Part shown: positions 1-11,702 of the stretch, in pieces
Position numbering within the stretch: the first letter of the stretch is position 1
Layout: each line of letters begins with the position of its first letter
Assembly: GCF_036417845.1 (NCBI RefSeq)
Contig: NC_089978.1
Coordinates: 128,618,183 to 128,682,182, forward strand
DNA: 64,000 bases
Direction: 5' to 3'
Origin: Apteryx mantelli
Taxonomy: Eukaryota > Chordata > Aves > Apterygiformes > Apterygidae
Program-made: the position numbers and the translations under genes
Notes under the pieces: model-generated
What the model was told of the DNA's origin: nothing
The model's input: the letters and a program-made list of their open reading frames with translations, nothing else
Database searches by the model: none

Positions 1-1754
1 GAAGGATGGGTATCCCTGGGAGGCTGCGGGAGCGAGCGTCTAGCCTTCTTCCTGGCTGCAAGCAGCTCAGCCTTGCCTACATATTTTGCGGCCGAGGGGA
101 ACACATGCACACGCTCTGTCGGCAGCTGCCTGCACGTACTCCCTTGTTTTCCAGGCTGGGATAGAGGGAGAAGGCCTGGTTTCGGTTAAGGCCTCGGTCA
201 CACGAAGATGCCTTTCCTATTACTCTTTTGTTTTTCCTTCTAAGTAACATTCCCAATTAACTCCTCCAACTCTCTCCCGTAGCGCAGCCTGCCCTGCCTG
301 AGGGCTGCCCAGGCCAGAGCCAATTAGGGAACAACAGGGAGTTGTTCAAATCAAGGGCTGGAAACCCCCCAGCTCTGCACGCTGGACCTTGGCACACTGG
401 AAGGATGACACCACTGAGAAGAGCTGCAAGACCAGGATGAAGACACTCCAGTACTATAATGCTGAGCATGGTAGAAATGCCTAAAGAGTCAGTCATGGCG
501 TTATCATGACTGAATTTGGCTCCAAACTTCAGATCTGCAAAGGGGGAGAGAGGGGAGGGAAAGAAAACATGCAAAGGCCTTTTCAAAACCAAAGACCACA
601 AGAAAAAACTACCTATAAACAAATCAAATGGAAATATTTTTTTTAGTTCTATAAACATTCCCCCTTGAAGCATTCAACCCAAATATTGCATCACTGTGCT
701 AAGACATAAACAAACCTTACAGTGAAAGAGTTGCAAACCAACAATCGACTAGCCTGTTTGCCTTGTCTAGGCTGTGAGAAGTGCAAAAAATAAACAAACA
801 GGGCAAAGAGTGACAAGCAGAAGAGAGATGGCTGAGGAATTCTGGTTTGAATATTCAAAGGAAGGGAGGAACTCCCCAAATGAGGTTTAATAAGGAAATT
901 GAACTCCTTCAGGGAAAATCATGGCTCTGGCAGGTCATAGGACACCAGCCAGATTTGTCTTTCAGAATGCAAAGTAGTTTCTGTTCTTTTCCCCCCCCAA
1001 ATATTAACCCTTTGTAATATTATTTTAAAAATGCATTTGACATGAGTATCTCTCATTTTTATTTTTGTGGTGCTCGTAATGGAGGTAGCAAGGAGAAAAC
1101 TGGCCAAACCGTGCTGCGTTTTATGTTTGCATCGTGCTTCCCCTATGGGGAGTTCACCCACTTGCCATGAGAAGGGTGTTGCCCTCTGAACTGCAGTTAT
1201 CAGGCTTTCAGCAGGAGGCAGGGGTCTGGGATCTGGGCTTTGGTTTGTAAAAATCTTTAGAGGCACTATAGAAGGATGAATTTGGCACCTGATTAGAAAA
1301 CATGAAGAACCTCATGCACCCAAGAAAAGCAACATAAGGTGATGCTGGGGGCTTCAGGGCCCTCTTTTTTCCTGCTCTGTTTTTCTGGAGTTCCCTTAAC
1401 TGGCACTATGCAGTTTCTCACATTTTTGGGGCATACTATGATCCTGCACACTGAGTAACTCTGTCCTGGGAAATGACAAAACCTGCCTCCAGGCCCTCAT
1501 CCTCATGTGGGTGAGGAAGGCTCTTCAGGCACAGCCTTGTACTGTTTTCAAGCTCAGTGGCTCTGGCCGAGCTGTCTGCAGCACTGTACATAACAGCAAA
1601 ACTTTTAAGATCATTTGATCTCCTTAGACTCACTACAAAAGCTTCTTGATGCATGCTTTGGTTTTGCAAAAACAACTTCAGGTGCTGCTAGAGGACCTGA
1701 TTTATGAGGGGTGACTAAAAGAATAAGGGGCCTCATACACTTCTCATGTTGCAC

Positions 1755-1820
1755 TGCATCTATGTTGGTGTGAATTCAGGGGAGTTTACAGCAGGGTAAC
1801 TGAGGGAGAATTGGGCCAAA
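1755..1820. repeat. Diverged sauropsid interspersed repeat (gtgtaa-type)
   Basis: The run from 'tatgttggtgtgaattcagg' through 'gggtaactgagggagaattg' resembles the common reptile/bird motif in which 'gtgtaa...ggagtaac' is followed by 'gtaactgag..gaat.tggcc'. The resemblance is by memory and the copy is diverged. The family name is not assigned. Confidence 0.4.
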
Positions 1821-3119
1821 ACTGAGTATATCTGTCTGACCAGCAGACAGGATCAAAAGCCTGTAAATCCTAAGCAGGGGTGGTCCAAAACAGTAGAGTC
1901 AGAAGTAATGAGATGAACTAAAGCAGAGTAAAAATTTTTTACAGAAAAGATTGCAGCCTTCACTCACTCTCTAAGCCATTTTTCTGCCTTCTACAAGAAG
2001 CTTCTAGGTTTGGCCTACATCAGTCAGGAAAGTGGCTTAAAGAGGTCTTGGGTCTAGTACAATCTAGCATGCAAGGAACAGACTAGGTCATGAGTATTTT
2101 GAGCCCTGATGGCTTGCAAGACTTCAGAAGGTGGTCCACAAGGGGATTACAACATCATTCTCCAAATTCCCCCAGTACACTCACACCTCATGCAATATTC
2201 TCACACATTCAGTCAAATGAAATGGAGGAAAATAAAAGCAGCTAGTAGAAATGAAAGATGTAAAATTTCAAAGCTTAGCCTGACTTTTATTTGGCTGTAA
2301 CTGCAGGCTGCTGTGTGGTATCACTCCACAAAATAATCTGTGGATTTTCTTTTTTTTTCCACCCCAAAAGGTTAGTTTGCTGTTTGGATTAAAAAAAGGA
2401 TCAGAAAAGCTAAGCTACACAACCTTTTAAGGTTGTTCTCAGAGACTGTAAACTCCCAAGTACCACGGCCTTGGTATCAGCTGTGATTCTGTTTTCTAAA
2501 AGAGGACCTGGTTTCTAAAGTTACAAAGAAATGAGTGGTAGACTCTTTGAGATCCTGATCTTTAAAATGCAGTGGAACTGTGCGTGCGCTCAGCCTAATG
2601 AGAAGAGAAAAGAGGGCACATTCAGAGAGGCACAGAGCTGTAAGAAGAGCTCTTTCTGCCTTTTACACAGTCTCCAGATTGCAGAGGGGTGATGGTATTC
2701 AGTGGATATGCCACATAAAAGTAGCATTTCAGAGAGGACAGTATTAAAAGGATACTGTGGATAGGCAATGCATAGCCAGACTAAGCCAAAGGAGAGGGAC
2801 TTAAAACAGTTCAGAACTCAGTGCCTGCAAGTCTTAACATCAGAGAAATGGAGATACTGCTCAGGACAATATAAAAGCATCACACTAGAAATAACGAATA
2901 ACAAGGAAAGCTGCAGGTTAGTAACATGATGTTTTGTGGGATGCTTTAGGAAATGTGTCTGATCTACTGACAATTTCAGCTCAGTTTACAGTGAGTGCCA
3001 TCCTGTCAGCTTCCAGCCTGAAAGAGCGGAGTGGTTAAGCCTTTTCGGTAGTCAGATAGCTGGAAACAATGAGAAGCCCCTACCCAAGGCTAAGGGCTCC
3101 ACTGTAAGGCCCAATGGGA

Positions 3120-3473
3120 AGTTGACGCACGTGTTTAGGAGCTCCCAGCCTACAGCTGCTGGAGGTGGAGGGGTGGCTAGCTGGGTTTGGGGAGAGCCAG
3201 CAGCCAGCGAGAGAGGCCCTTGCGAGCCTCACCCGAGAGCAGGCAGTGACAGGCACGAGAAGGGACGCGCAAGGAGCATCACTATTAGCTACTATTGCTT
3301 GCTACTTGTTACTTGCTACTGCAGTGTTCAGGGCCGCAGGGTGCAGGGGTCGCTCCGAGGTAGACAAGAGCACACCAAAGAATAGCCTGGCTTTCAGGCA
3401 GTCTCCCAAGGAAGCTCTCCTGGAGGGTCCCCCAGGTTGGCCAGCTGCACAGGCATAAATGGAGAAGGTAAGT
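3120..3473 (+). other. GC-enriched patch ending in a strong splice donor (candidate alternative exon)
   Basis: This patch is richer in CpG than its surroundings. It ends with a short ATG-GAG-AAG sequence at 3459-3467 followed by the donor GTAAGT at 3468. An upstream non-coding or alternative first exon is one reading. There is no protein homology, and the open frame before it stops just upstream of that ATG. Chance occurrence is quite possible. Confidence 0.25.
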
Positions 3474-4439
3474 TTATGGAGGGTGAAACCTCTGACATTG
3501 CTTTGGGAGACCAGGAACGGCCTTTGACCAGCTGGCCCTTCTGGGTAGAAAGAGGTTACCCCTGGGATACCTCCACCAGAGCTGATGGCTTGTGCCAGCC
3601 CTGACTTTGGCCCTTTGAGCTCAGAGTGGATGCTGGTGCTCCCAGAAAGCCCCGGTTGATGGGAGCTCGTGCCTGGGGCCAGGGGCTCTCCCGCAGGCTG
3701 AGCCCGGAGTGGGACCTGCTAGCGCTGCAGACGCTTCCCTGCGCTTCCCCTGGTGCCTTGCTGTCTCGAGGCCCCGGACACTGGGGCTGGGATGTGGGTT
3801 AGCAGATTTTTTCCACACTGTTTCTCTGGGATCCCTGACAGAGCCCATCAGAACTGCCTTTTATCAGCTCTGCACGCCTTAGTGAGCCCATCATGACTCA
3901 CACACACAATGTGCTCCGTGCTGGATTAACCCGGCCAGCTTTCATGCTCAGGATGTGGGTGATGGGCAGGGCGGGGGGGGGGGCATGGACGCGGATGCAG
4001 GGCAAACAGAGGCTGGAGGGACTGGATCCCAAACCCTTTCACTTCTTGAAGATCAGGACTTGTTTGAGGGCTATTCAAGGGAGCAAGGTAAGAACAAGTC
4101 ATAGGCAATGAAAAAGAAGGAAGTAAAGGCAACAGGTGTGTGGGAAAGTGGTTGAGGACAAGGAAAGATTATAGATTAATAATAGGTGAATAAATGGACT
4201 ACAATAAAAACAGAATGAGATGTAAATGGAGATCTGCATGCCTTAAAATGTAAGCTCCTTTGCTGATAGACATGACAGCTAGGTATTTAACATAGATGTA
4301 ATTACTCAGGGACTAAAGCCAACTAAAAGGATTTTTTCACTCTTCAGCATTAACCTGGATCACCTTTAAGATGCCTCCCCAACTTGACTGTTAATGTATG
4401 TAAACCTCATATGACTCACTTCAGATTGAGGGAATCGGT

Positions 4440-4535
4440 AAAAAGTGTGAAATCCTAAACCCAGTGAAGCCTATAGTGATGGGAATAAGACTCCCATAGA
4501 CTAGTGTAGCTTTCCATGCAAAGTCTGGTCTGCAG
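4440..4535. repeat. Diverged sauropsid interspersed repeat
   Basis: The series 'gtgaaatcctaaacccagtg', 'actcccatagact' and 'aaagtctggtctgcag' follows the order of a common turtle/crocodile/bird element in which 'tgaaatcct' is followed by 'actcccattgact'. The copy is old and only partial. The family is not assigned. Confidence 0.4.
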
Positions 4536-4743
4536 AGGAGAGAAGTGGTTCATCTAACATGAGAAGAAATGACCTGCTTTTTCTGACAAACTTCTGCAAG
4601 CCTAAAAATGGACAGCAGGGGAATCAGTACAGTAAGAGTCACCTAACCTGATACTGCATAGATACCTCACCTTCCCTGCCATGATTCCTAGCTGAAGGTG
4701 TGCACACAACAGAAAAACCCTGATTTTCCTTGAGCTGGTCATG

Positions 4744-4840
4744 TTGTGTGTGTGTGTGTGTGTGTGTGTGTGCATGTGTGTTTATACACATAATTTGTGT
4801 GTGTGTGCATATATATATGTAGATATATGTATACACACAC
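4744..4840. repeat. TG/TA compound microsatellite
   Basis: A (TG)n run of about 14 units spans 4744-4772. Interrupted TG, AT and CA dinucleotide tracts follow it up to about 4840. Alternating purine-pyrimidine DNA of this type can adopt Z-form. The cysteine/threonine-rich open frame on the minus strand is only a translation of the repeat. Confidence 0.9.
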
Positions 4841-7800
4841 AAATTTGAGATTCACAAAGTTGTTTTGATATTACCCATTCTACTTATTGAATATGACCCA
4901 TGAAAACCCTGTTTTCATCAGGTATGGCCTAAGTTCCCATCTCCTCTTAGAAGAGTGAACTACTATATAGCATCCTATCCTGTGTATCCACTCCACCTGC
5001 ATCCTAAAGTTTCCAGATCTTTTTCCATTCAAGGACCTGAATAACCTTGCCTACTACTGAAATTTCACCTTCTCTGGGGTAAAACATGACCCCCGTTTAA
5101 TAGCACATAGCAATATTGTCACAGCACAACAGGAAGTGCATGGTCTTGTTCTTATGTCTTGTCCATCAAGGCAGCATATCCTATTGTTACTCTGAGATGG
5201 ATTTTGGCATTGATTCCAAACGCAGGAGGACACTTGCTGAATAATCAGCACTACCTTCTTCTGTGCACAGCAGGTTCATGATGCTCTTGTATCCAGTCTC
5301 AGGACTTCCCACATCCAGTGTGACAGCACTGGCAAGGAGGTGTGTGGTCATAATCACAAATGTGATTGCATTCGCTTTCACTGCATGAGAAGTTTTAAAC
5401 TGTAGTAGAGTTGTTGCTAGAGTTCTGAGGAAGAAAAGCAGGATCCTAGAGAAAAAGACTATTTATTTCAGGGCATTGATCTGAGCTCCTTACTCAAGCA
5501 AAACAAAAGGTTTTGCCCACTGGGTTTGATAATTTCCAATTAACAAAACCTTTTCTTAAAAACCTTGTCCTTAGCCTGAAACATTGAGTGACATTTCAGC
5601 ATTTGGAAAGTTGAGTGAACTGGGTCATCTCATAGACTCAGGAGCCCATTCATCGTCCAAATATTTTTATCAATGAACAGAGTACAAACAGAACTGTAGT
5701 TCTTTAGGACAGCCAGCATATATACAGTACAAGACCTAGAGTATAGGCACAGGTATACCTGTATATAAGACATTTTATACCAATATAGCTACCACTGCAC
5801 GAAAGGAGAACAATAGCTATGTGGGGGTATGTCTATTTTATATTGGTTTGAAATGGAGGTTGTACCAGTAAAACTATAATTTATTAAATAAGGCAGAGCT
5901 AGCCCTGGAGGGCCCAGGCTGAGGGCTGATTGGTCCAGGATGGGTACAAGATGGGCCACAGAAAAGGAATTTCATCTCTAAAGTAGGACTTAAGTTTTCC
6001 CTTCTTGGCAAGATCTGAATGGGTGTAAAGTGTAGGTTATTTTCAACAGCATTAATAGACCTCTCTGCCCTCGCCCTCCCCTTCTCCTTCCCCCCCACTT
6101 TTATGGGGAGCCAACACAGGGTCCTGGCTTCCTCATGGGGGACTGAATATCTAAAAGCGAGATGTTGCAATGTTCCCCATTTCAGTGCCTAAGGGCCTTT
6201 GACACAACCACAGCAAGTTCATTTCCTCCTCCACTTTCTCCTAGCTTAATTTACACCTTGTCACAGTGTTTACTAGTTTCTCAGCATAAAAGTTTCACCC
6301 ATTGGCTTTAGGGTTGGGTTTACACTTGAGGTTACAAACACACACAAGGGGTAATGTATTCTGAAATAAAATCTCAGTGAGTGTAAAACATTTCTGTTTG
6401 ACCTCAAGGTAAACTTGTCATAATCAAGTCTATGTCCCTGACTTGGGTCCTAGTGGTGAAACTAAGCTGACATCAAGTTGGTTTAGTTTAAACCAGCACA
6501 GATTTCCTAATACAGACAGACCCTACGTTCTTGTCCCCCCCGCCCCCTCCCAATTTAGCTCTCTGAGTTTTGATGACTGAATCACTTCCTTCTTTGTTTC
6601 TCTGATTTCTTTTCTAATCTTCTACCCCTCAAAGATGCTTAGTTCCCGAATCCCTGTACAAATACACTTTCTTCTCTAAGCTTCTCACCAGCCAAACAAG
6701 GTTTTATTTGTTTATTTGATTTGACACGCCGAGAAAGAAATGATCCCATTTCCTATGGATTATCAAAGTAACAAATAACTTTACAACAGGGTAAACAAAG
6801 TAAAACTTAGGCTGAAATTCCTTTGAACCAGGGGCTGCCCATTCACTTCACTTCCTAATGTGAGTCTTTTCCACTCTCCTCCCAACTGCACTCAGGATGA
6901 CTTGCTGGCCACTTCGAATCAAAGCTGCTGCCCTCAGAGCAGCCTGCTTCTGGGGATGAGCTAATCCCAGCCTCTTTGAACTTCCCTTCATCAAACTGAC
7001 CATAAAATCCCAACAATACGGCCAGACAGCTTGGTACTTGCTCAGAGAAGGAGGGTTTTCTCCATCTTGTCTTTGGCTCCATAGCCCAATTCCTCCATTC
7101 CTTCTTCCTTCCATATGCCATTTTTGTAAAAGGTAAGAGCGAGAAAAAGCAGGGGGACAAATCCTGGAGTCCTGATGGAGGCAAGAATGCTGCATTAATT
7201 TCGCTGGGAGTTTTGCGTTGACACCTGAAAGTGTCACTCTGTGCACACACCTCCTGCAATGTATAGTTCTGAAAAGAAACAGGACTGAGTCTGGGCTAAA
7301 ATTTAAAGGACTCAAAGCCAGAGACCCTGCTGAACTCCCTGCTGGATGATAGACCCCAGTAGCAAGCAGGTCACAAGCAGTGCTGAAGTTTTTGGGGTGC
7401 TTGGACCTGGGGGTTGGACCCTGCTCTGCTCCCATGCCCCCCAAGCATCCCCCTCCATTTATTAGTCCTGCTGTAATTGGAAGGCATGTGTGGATGAATT
7501 AAACATAGAGGGACGGATGAGAAAACTCTCTCTCTTAGTTGGCTGAATGAGCAAATTTAACTGAGCCTGTTACCCACTGAGTATCTTGCCGAAATGCCAG
7601 GGTCCAGTTTCCTTTGAGCTCACCCTTTCATCTGGAGTCCCTCGATGCCCCCTGCCTTGCTCTGCACAATATCACACAGCTGCAGCTTCAGCGGCTCCAA
7701 GAAGGAGGCTATGCATTGAAAGGGAGCAGCAGTGGCAATTTTGCCCAGGACTGGAGAAGGCCAGGCTTGGTCCGGCAAGCTGGTAATGGGGGGTGCAGCA

Positions 7801-8159
7801 GGGCTTGGGCACCTACTGAGGGTGACAGGTCCCCTTGCTACACCTTGTGCCTGGTCAGCCACCCACAGAAAAAACTTCCTTATGGCAGAGGGATGCTGTG
7901 TTGTCCCAAAGGTGTTTCAACAGAGGCTGGTGGGCAGAGCAGTGCATGAGGAGCACTGCTGCACCTGCATTTCTTCCTCCTGGGGATAAACAGGAAACGC
8001 AATCCTGCAGGGTTACAAATCTGGCCCCTTTTTCCCTAATGTTAAACAAACCCTGGGGCAGGTCTTTGCACAAGGTAGCTCTAGTTCTCCCTCCCCTCTT
8101 TCTTCCCACCTCTCCAGCCTTAAAACTAGTCAGGCTAATTCAATTCCTGTTTTAATTTA

Positions 8160-8290
8160 GGAGAGTTTACGACTGCTCTAAATTAGGAAACCACTGTTTT
8201 TCAGACCAGCCAGGTGCTAGAGGTCTCAGCACTTGTAAAAATTAGGCCACTTAGTGAGGTGCCTACATATGGATTTAGCACCTAAGAACT
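8160..8290. repeat. Diverged sauropsid interspersed repeat (aaaattaggcc type)
   Basis: The sequence contains 'gtaaaaattaggccacttag' followed by 'gaggtgcctacatatggatt' and 'tagcacctaa'. This resembles the very common reptile/bird element with 'aaaattaggc' and 'ggtgcctaaatatggattta'. It is a diverged, partial copy of a family I cannot name securely. Confidence 0.45.
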
Positions 8291-10179
8291 GTGTTACTGG
8301 GCAATGAAAAGAAAATCTTGGAATTTGGGGAACAGTTCTTTAAATGATAATTAGACAGTGAAGTTAACATTGTGGAGGAAGGAAGTTTGTGTTTAACTTG
8401 ATAAGCCTACCTGTTCAATGTAGGTTTAAGGGCCATCAATGCATATTTCCTAGGAACTCAAGAAACACTTTAGAAAAATCAATTTTGACATTTTCAGTAC
8501 ACCTATCATAAAACAAGGAAACAAGAAACCCAAAACCAAGCATAAAAAAACAAATCCTTGAAACCATCTTTGTACATGAGAAATCGGTCAGCCAGGAGCA
8601 CAGGTTCCTCTCATAGTGCAAGTCAGCAGGAATAACTCTGAAACCTAATGATGACACAAGGATAAACTGTAATTGTTTCACCTTCTTCTTTGACTGAGGG
8701 ACTTCAGATTCAAAAACTGTAAACCTTGCTTATCATCTATGCTCCGTGCATGGTAAAGGTGTGAGAAACCTGTCCATGTTTCCTTTAACAATCCCGTTCT
8801 GATCTTTTCTTTCAGGGATGGCAGATTATTTCAAGGTAGTCCTGATAGAAAGGCTCAAAGGATAGATGATCCCCTTACAACTCTGGGTAAATTTACTAGC
8901 CTGTATGTTGTTGGGCATGTATTCATCTCTGGGGTGAGTGGAGGCACTAAGCAGGAACTGGGTTGGTTTAATTCCAGATTGGTGTCTTCACTTTTCTTGA
9001 AAAGTTGTGCCTGAAACATTTTCCCTGAGCGTAATCACCTGCCAGGGGGGTGGATGCGAGAAAAAAGGAGCCAAACAGTGCCAGGAGCACATGGTGGTAG
9101 ATCTGGAGAAGATGGGAAACCTAGCATGGGGGAGAGACATATGGAGAGATGCTCTGCAAACACCGTGGAGAGGGAGTACTCCTGCTCTACAGTGGTGTTG
9201 TCATTTAATGAGAGGAGTCTTTGCTCCTTCCCTTGCCATGATTTACTGCCCACACAACACCCACTTGTCCCTGAGTCTTCCACATTTGCCAAAGATTTCT
9301 TGCATCCTGACCCTTTACTCCTACAAGAAGGAGTGGCTGGCAATGGCAAGCTTTGGGGAAACAGAGCATTTCTGAAGCCTAATTCCATGACCCAGAGAAA
9401 AGGCAATTTCATGTGGGAATGGAGAGAGCTCGTGTGAAGCTCCTAGGAGGGTCTCCTTCACTTGGAGGGAGGGAGGACTGTCTCACGGCCTGCTCAGCCA
9501 TGCCTCAGCCGCTTTTCTCACATGGGACAGAGGATGGGCCTTAGCCCCGGGCCAGGCATGGGACCAGGCACAGCCCACCTCCATCTCCCCCGCCACACGG
9601 CTTTGTGCTTGGGCTGCTCTCCCTGGGAGTCTCCATGCACATGCTCATCCTGCAGAAATGAGGGCTGCAGCCGCTGAGTCCCCCGCCAGGTCCAGTTTCT
9701 TTCTTGTCTCGGTTTTCCCCAGGTCACCTTCAGAGAAGTTGTACTTCTTACAGGTTAGGTGGGGGAGTCAGGCACCCTCCTTGAAACCAGCTGGCTAAAA
9801 TCCTACATACAAAAACTCCTCCACCTCCCCTGGAAGGAGACCTCTGTCTTCATTTAGCAAAATATTAGCCCCAGCACTTTAGGGGAAAAACTGTTTACTG
9901 AAGTAAACAGTTGAACTCATCTTATTTCACTTGGATCTGTGCAAAGCTTTGCCTCTTACACAGCCATTTCTCTTCCTTCCCTGCCTACTTTTTTCTTTCA
10001 CACTTCTTGGCATGCTGCTCCAGATGGCCTGTCTTGGGTCCTGCAACATCACAAATGGGATGGGGATCGTCTCCTGGAGGGAATGAGTCTGTGGGTGATG
10101 CCAGCCAGATAAAGTATCTCAGACACCTTCACAAACATCGATCATTTCTGCAAGGCAGCTAAGCAGCTGTTTGAACTTC

Positions 10180-10290
10180 AGTGTTACAACTGGGGAAACT
10201 GAGGCACGTAACGATTACACTCTAAGCACACCCAGCTTGCCATCACCAGAGCCTGGACGTGGGACCTAATTTTCCTGCAGATCCCAATGT
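10180..10290 (-). mobile_element. MIR/CORE-SINE-like fragment (antisense)
   Basis: The core 'ggggaaactgaggcacgtaa' is the reverse complement of the MIR-type 'gcctcagtttcc' core. Downstream, 'cacacccagctt', 'ccagagcctgg' and 'gggaccta' sit at the spacing expected for the antisense MIR body. This is an old SINE copy lying about 400 bases upstream of the CpG island. The assignment is from motif order alone. Confidence 0.6.
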
Positions 10291-11339
10291 AATACACAGC
10301 GATGAATGTACTAAAAAGGCCCTGCAAGGTTCTTGGTTGGTGAGTTTTGCAGAAAGACCGGGGATGGGTGAAGAGGCCATCCTGTTTGTGAAGCTCCAGG
10401 TCAGGGTATGTAAAGACCTATTTGTGATACATACCTTTATTAATATCTTTGCAGAGTTTATTAGAAAATGTTCCCTCCTTCTAAAGTCGTCAAACGCTCC
10501 AGCAGGGTTTAGTAATGATTGCTGCTCACAGAGCCGCCAGCTTGGGGGGTCCTAAGCTGCAGACTGCGGGGAAGCGGGACGGATCACTACAAACGACACC
10601 TGTTTTTACACCCCTTTCCTAAGCGACGGCTACCCGCCAGCGCAGGAGGCAGGATCCCAGGCCAGGCAGACTTCCCGTGGGGCTCACGTGCGGCTGCCCT
10701 TGTGCTGTACTCAGGGCCCTCCCGCTGAAACCCGGAGGCTCCGGTGGCACAGGGGCGGCCGCGAAGGCCAAGCTGAGGAGCGGGCGCTTGCCTGCCCGGG
10801 GGGAGCCGGCAGGGCGCCGCAGGCCTGGCCACCACGCGGGGCGGCTTTTGGGGGCGGCCAGGCCTGGTGGTGGCAGCGGCAGCGGCAGCGGCGGGGGGCC
10901 TGCCTGGACATGCCCCCGCGGCCCCTCGGGGCGCAAGCAGCCCAGGCCGCCCCCTGGCCCCGCCGCAGGCCGCCCCCTGGCCAGGGCTGCGGCCTGGTGC
11001 CCCAGCCAAACTTTTCGGCCCAACTTTGCCACTTCCGCTTCGCCGGGGCATCGCGGCGGGAGGGAAGGTGGGCGGGCGGCCAGGCCCCGCGGGGGTCACC
11101 GGCCCGGCTTTTGGGGAAGGCACCCGCCATCTGATACTCATTACTGTTGTTACTGGGGGGAGTAGGGGGGGAGAGGGTTGTTGCTGCCTCCCTTTTGGGG
11201 GGTTATTTAGTGCTTTTCCCCTCCCGTGGCTCCTCCTCCTCGGGGGAGGGGAGGAGGGAGAGGCTCTGGGGCAGGAGCCGCAAAAGACAGGAATTGTTTG
11301 GGAGTTCAGTCATCCAAAAACCATCTCCCATATGGAGGG

Positions 11340-11702
11340 TCGGGCTTCCCGCATCCCCACGCTGCTTTCCTCCTCCTCCTCCTGCCGCTGCTTTCCCCTC
11401 TGCTCCTGAGCTGTGCAGTTCGCGTTATAGCCCTACAAACAGCTCGTGGAGAAGTACCACCGGCCCCCAAATCAAGAGCCCCCTCCTCCCCCCTCCCCTT
11501 CCCCCCAAAACAGACTTTTCCCTTTCTTTCTCTCTCTCTCTTTTTTTTTTTTTTTCTTTTTTTTTCTCTCTGTGTGTGTGTGTGCTGAATTCCCTGCAGA
11601 TCCGGCCTGGAAGTTCCCAGCTCCCGGAGTTAAGCCTCTTTGTTGCTTCCCTGCGTTTTGTGCATCTTTGTGTCGCCCCGTCCTGCTCCGTCAGCGACCC
11701 GG
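11340..11702 (+). other. BOC: Candidate BOC exon 1 (non-coding 5' UTR), 5' end undefined
   Basis: The exon end is set by the sequence GACCCGG followed by GTGAGT at 11703, a consensus donor at the 3' margin of the CpG island. No ATG occurs on the + strand between about 11340 and 11702, which suits a 5' UTR. Joined to exon 2 (43803), the frame of the BOC start has no stop within this exon and no in-frame ATG, so translation would start in exon 2. The 5' boundary is arbitrary. Further non-coding exons could exist in intron 1. The exon is inferred from signal and position, without transcript support. Confidence 0.45.
11500..11584. repeat. Pyrimidine tract plus TG run at the promoter
   Basis: A C-rich then CT/T-rich pyrimidine run (from about 11480 to 11570) is followed by about seven TG units (11570-11584). 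Such tracts can form triplex or Z-DNA and sit at open promoters. This one lies either just upstream of, or inside, the candidate first exon. Confidence 0.8.

Larger units (their letters stand above)
1..10600. other. Upstream intergenic region, no convincing gene
   Basis: This stretch holds many short open frames on both strands, but none shows codon bias, a recognisable domain or a splice-linked continuation. I recognise no protein or structured RNA gene here. It contains a TG microsatellite near 4.75 kb, several old interspersed repeats and a mildly GC-rich patch with a good splice donor at 3.1-3.5 kb, each listed separately. The 9.45-9.70 kb stretch is GC-rich without an obvious CpG cluster. 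It most likely represents 5' flanking DNA of BOC with possible distal regulatory elements. Confidence 0.7.

Noticed and set aside
5690..5880. Possible DNA-transposon remnant ('accaatatagctaccactgc')
   Set aside because: It loosely recalls a reptile element with 'ataccggtatagctac', but the match is too short to support a call.
6848..7444. 198-codon minus-strand open frame in the upstream region
   Set aside because: A second frame overlaps almost all of it, the translation shows no motif or homology, and no promoter or splice structure accompanies it.
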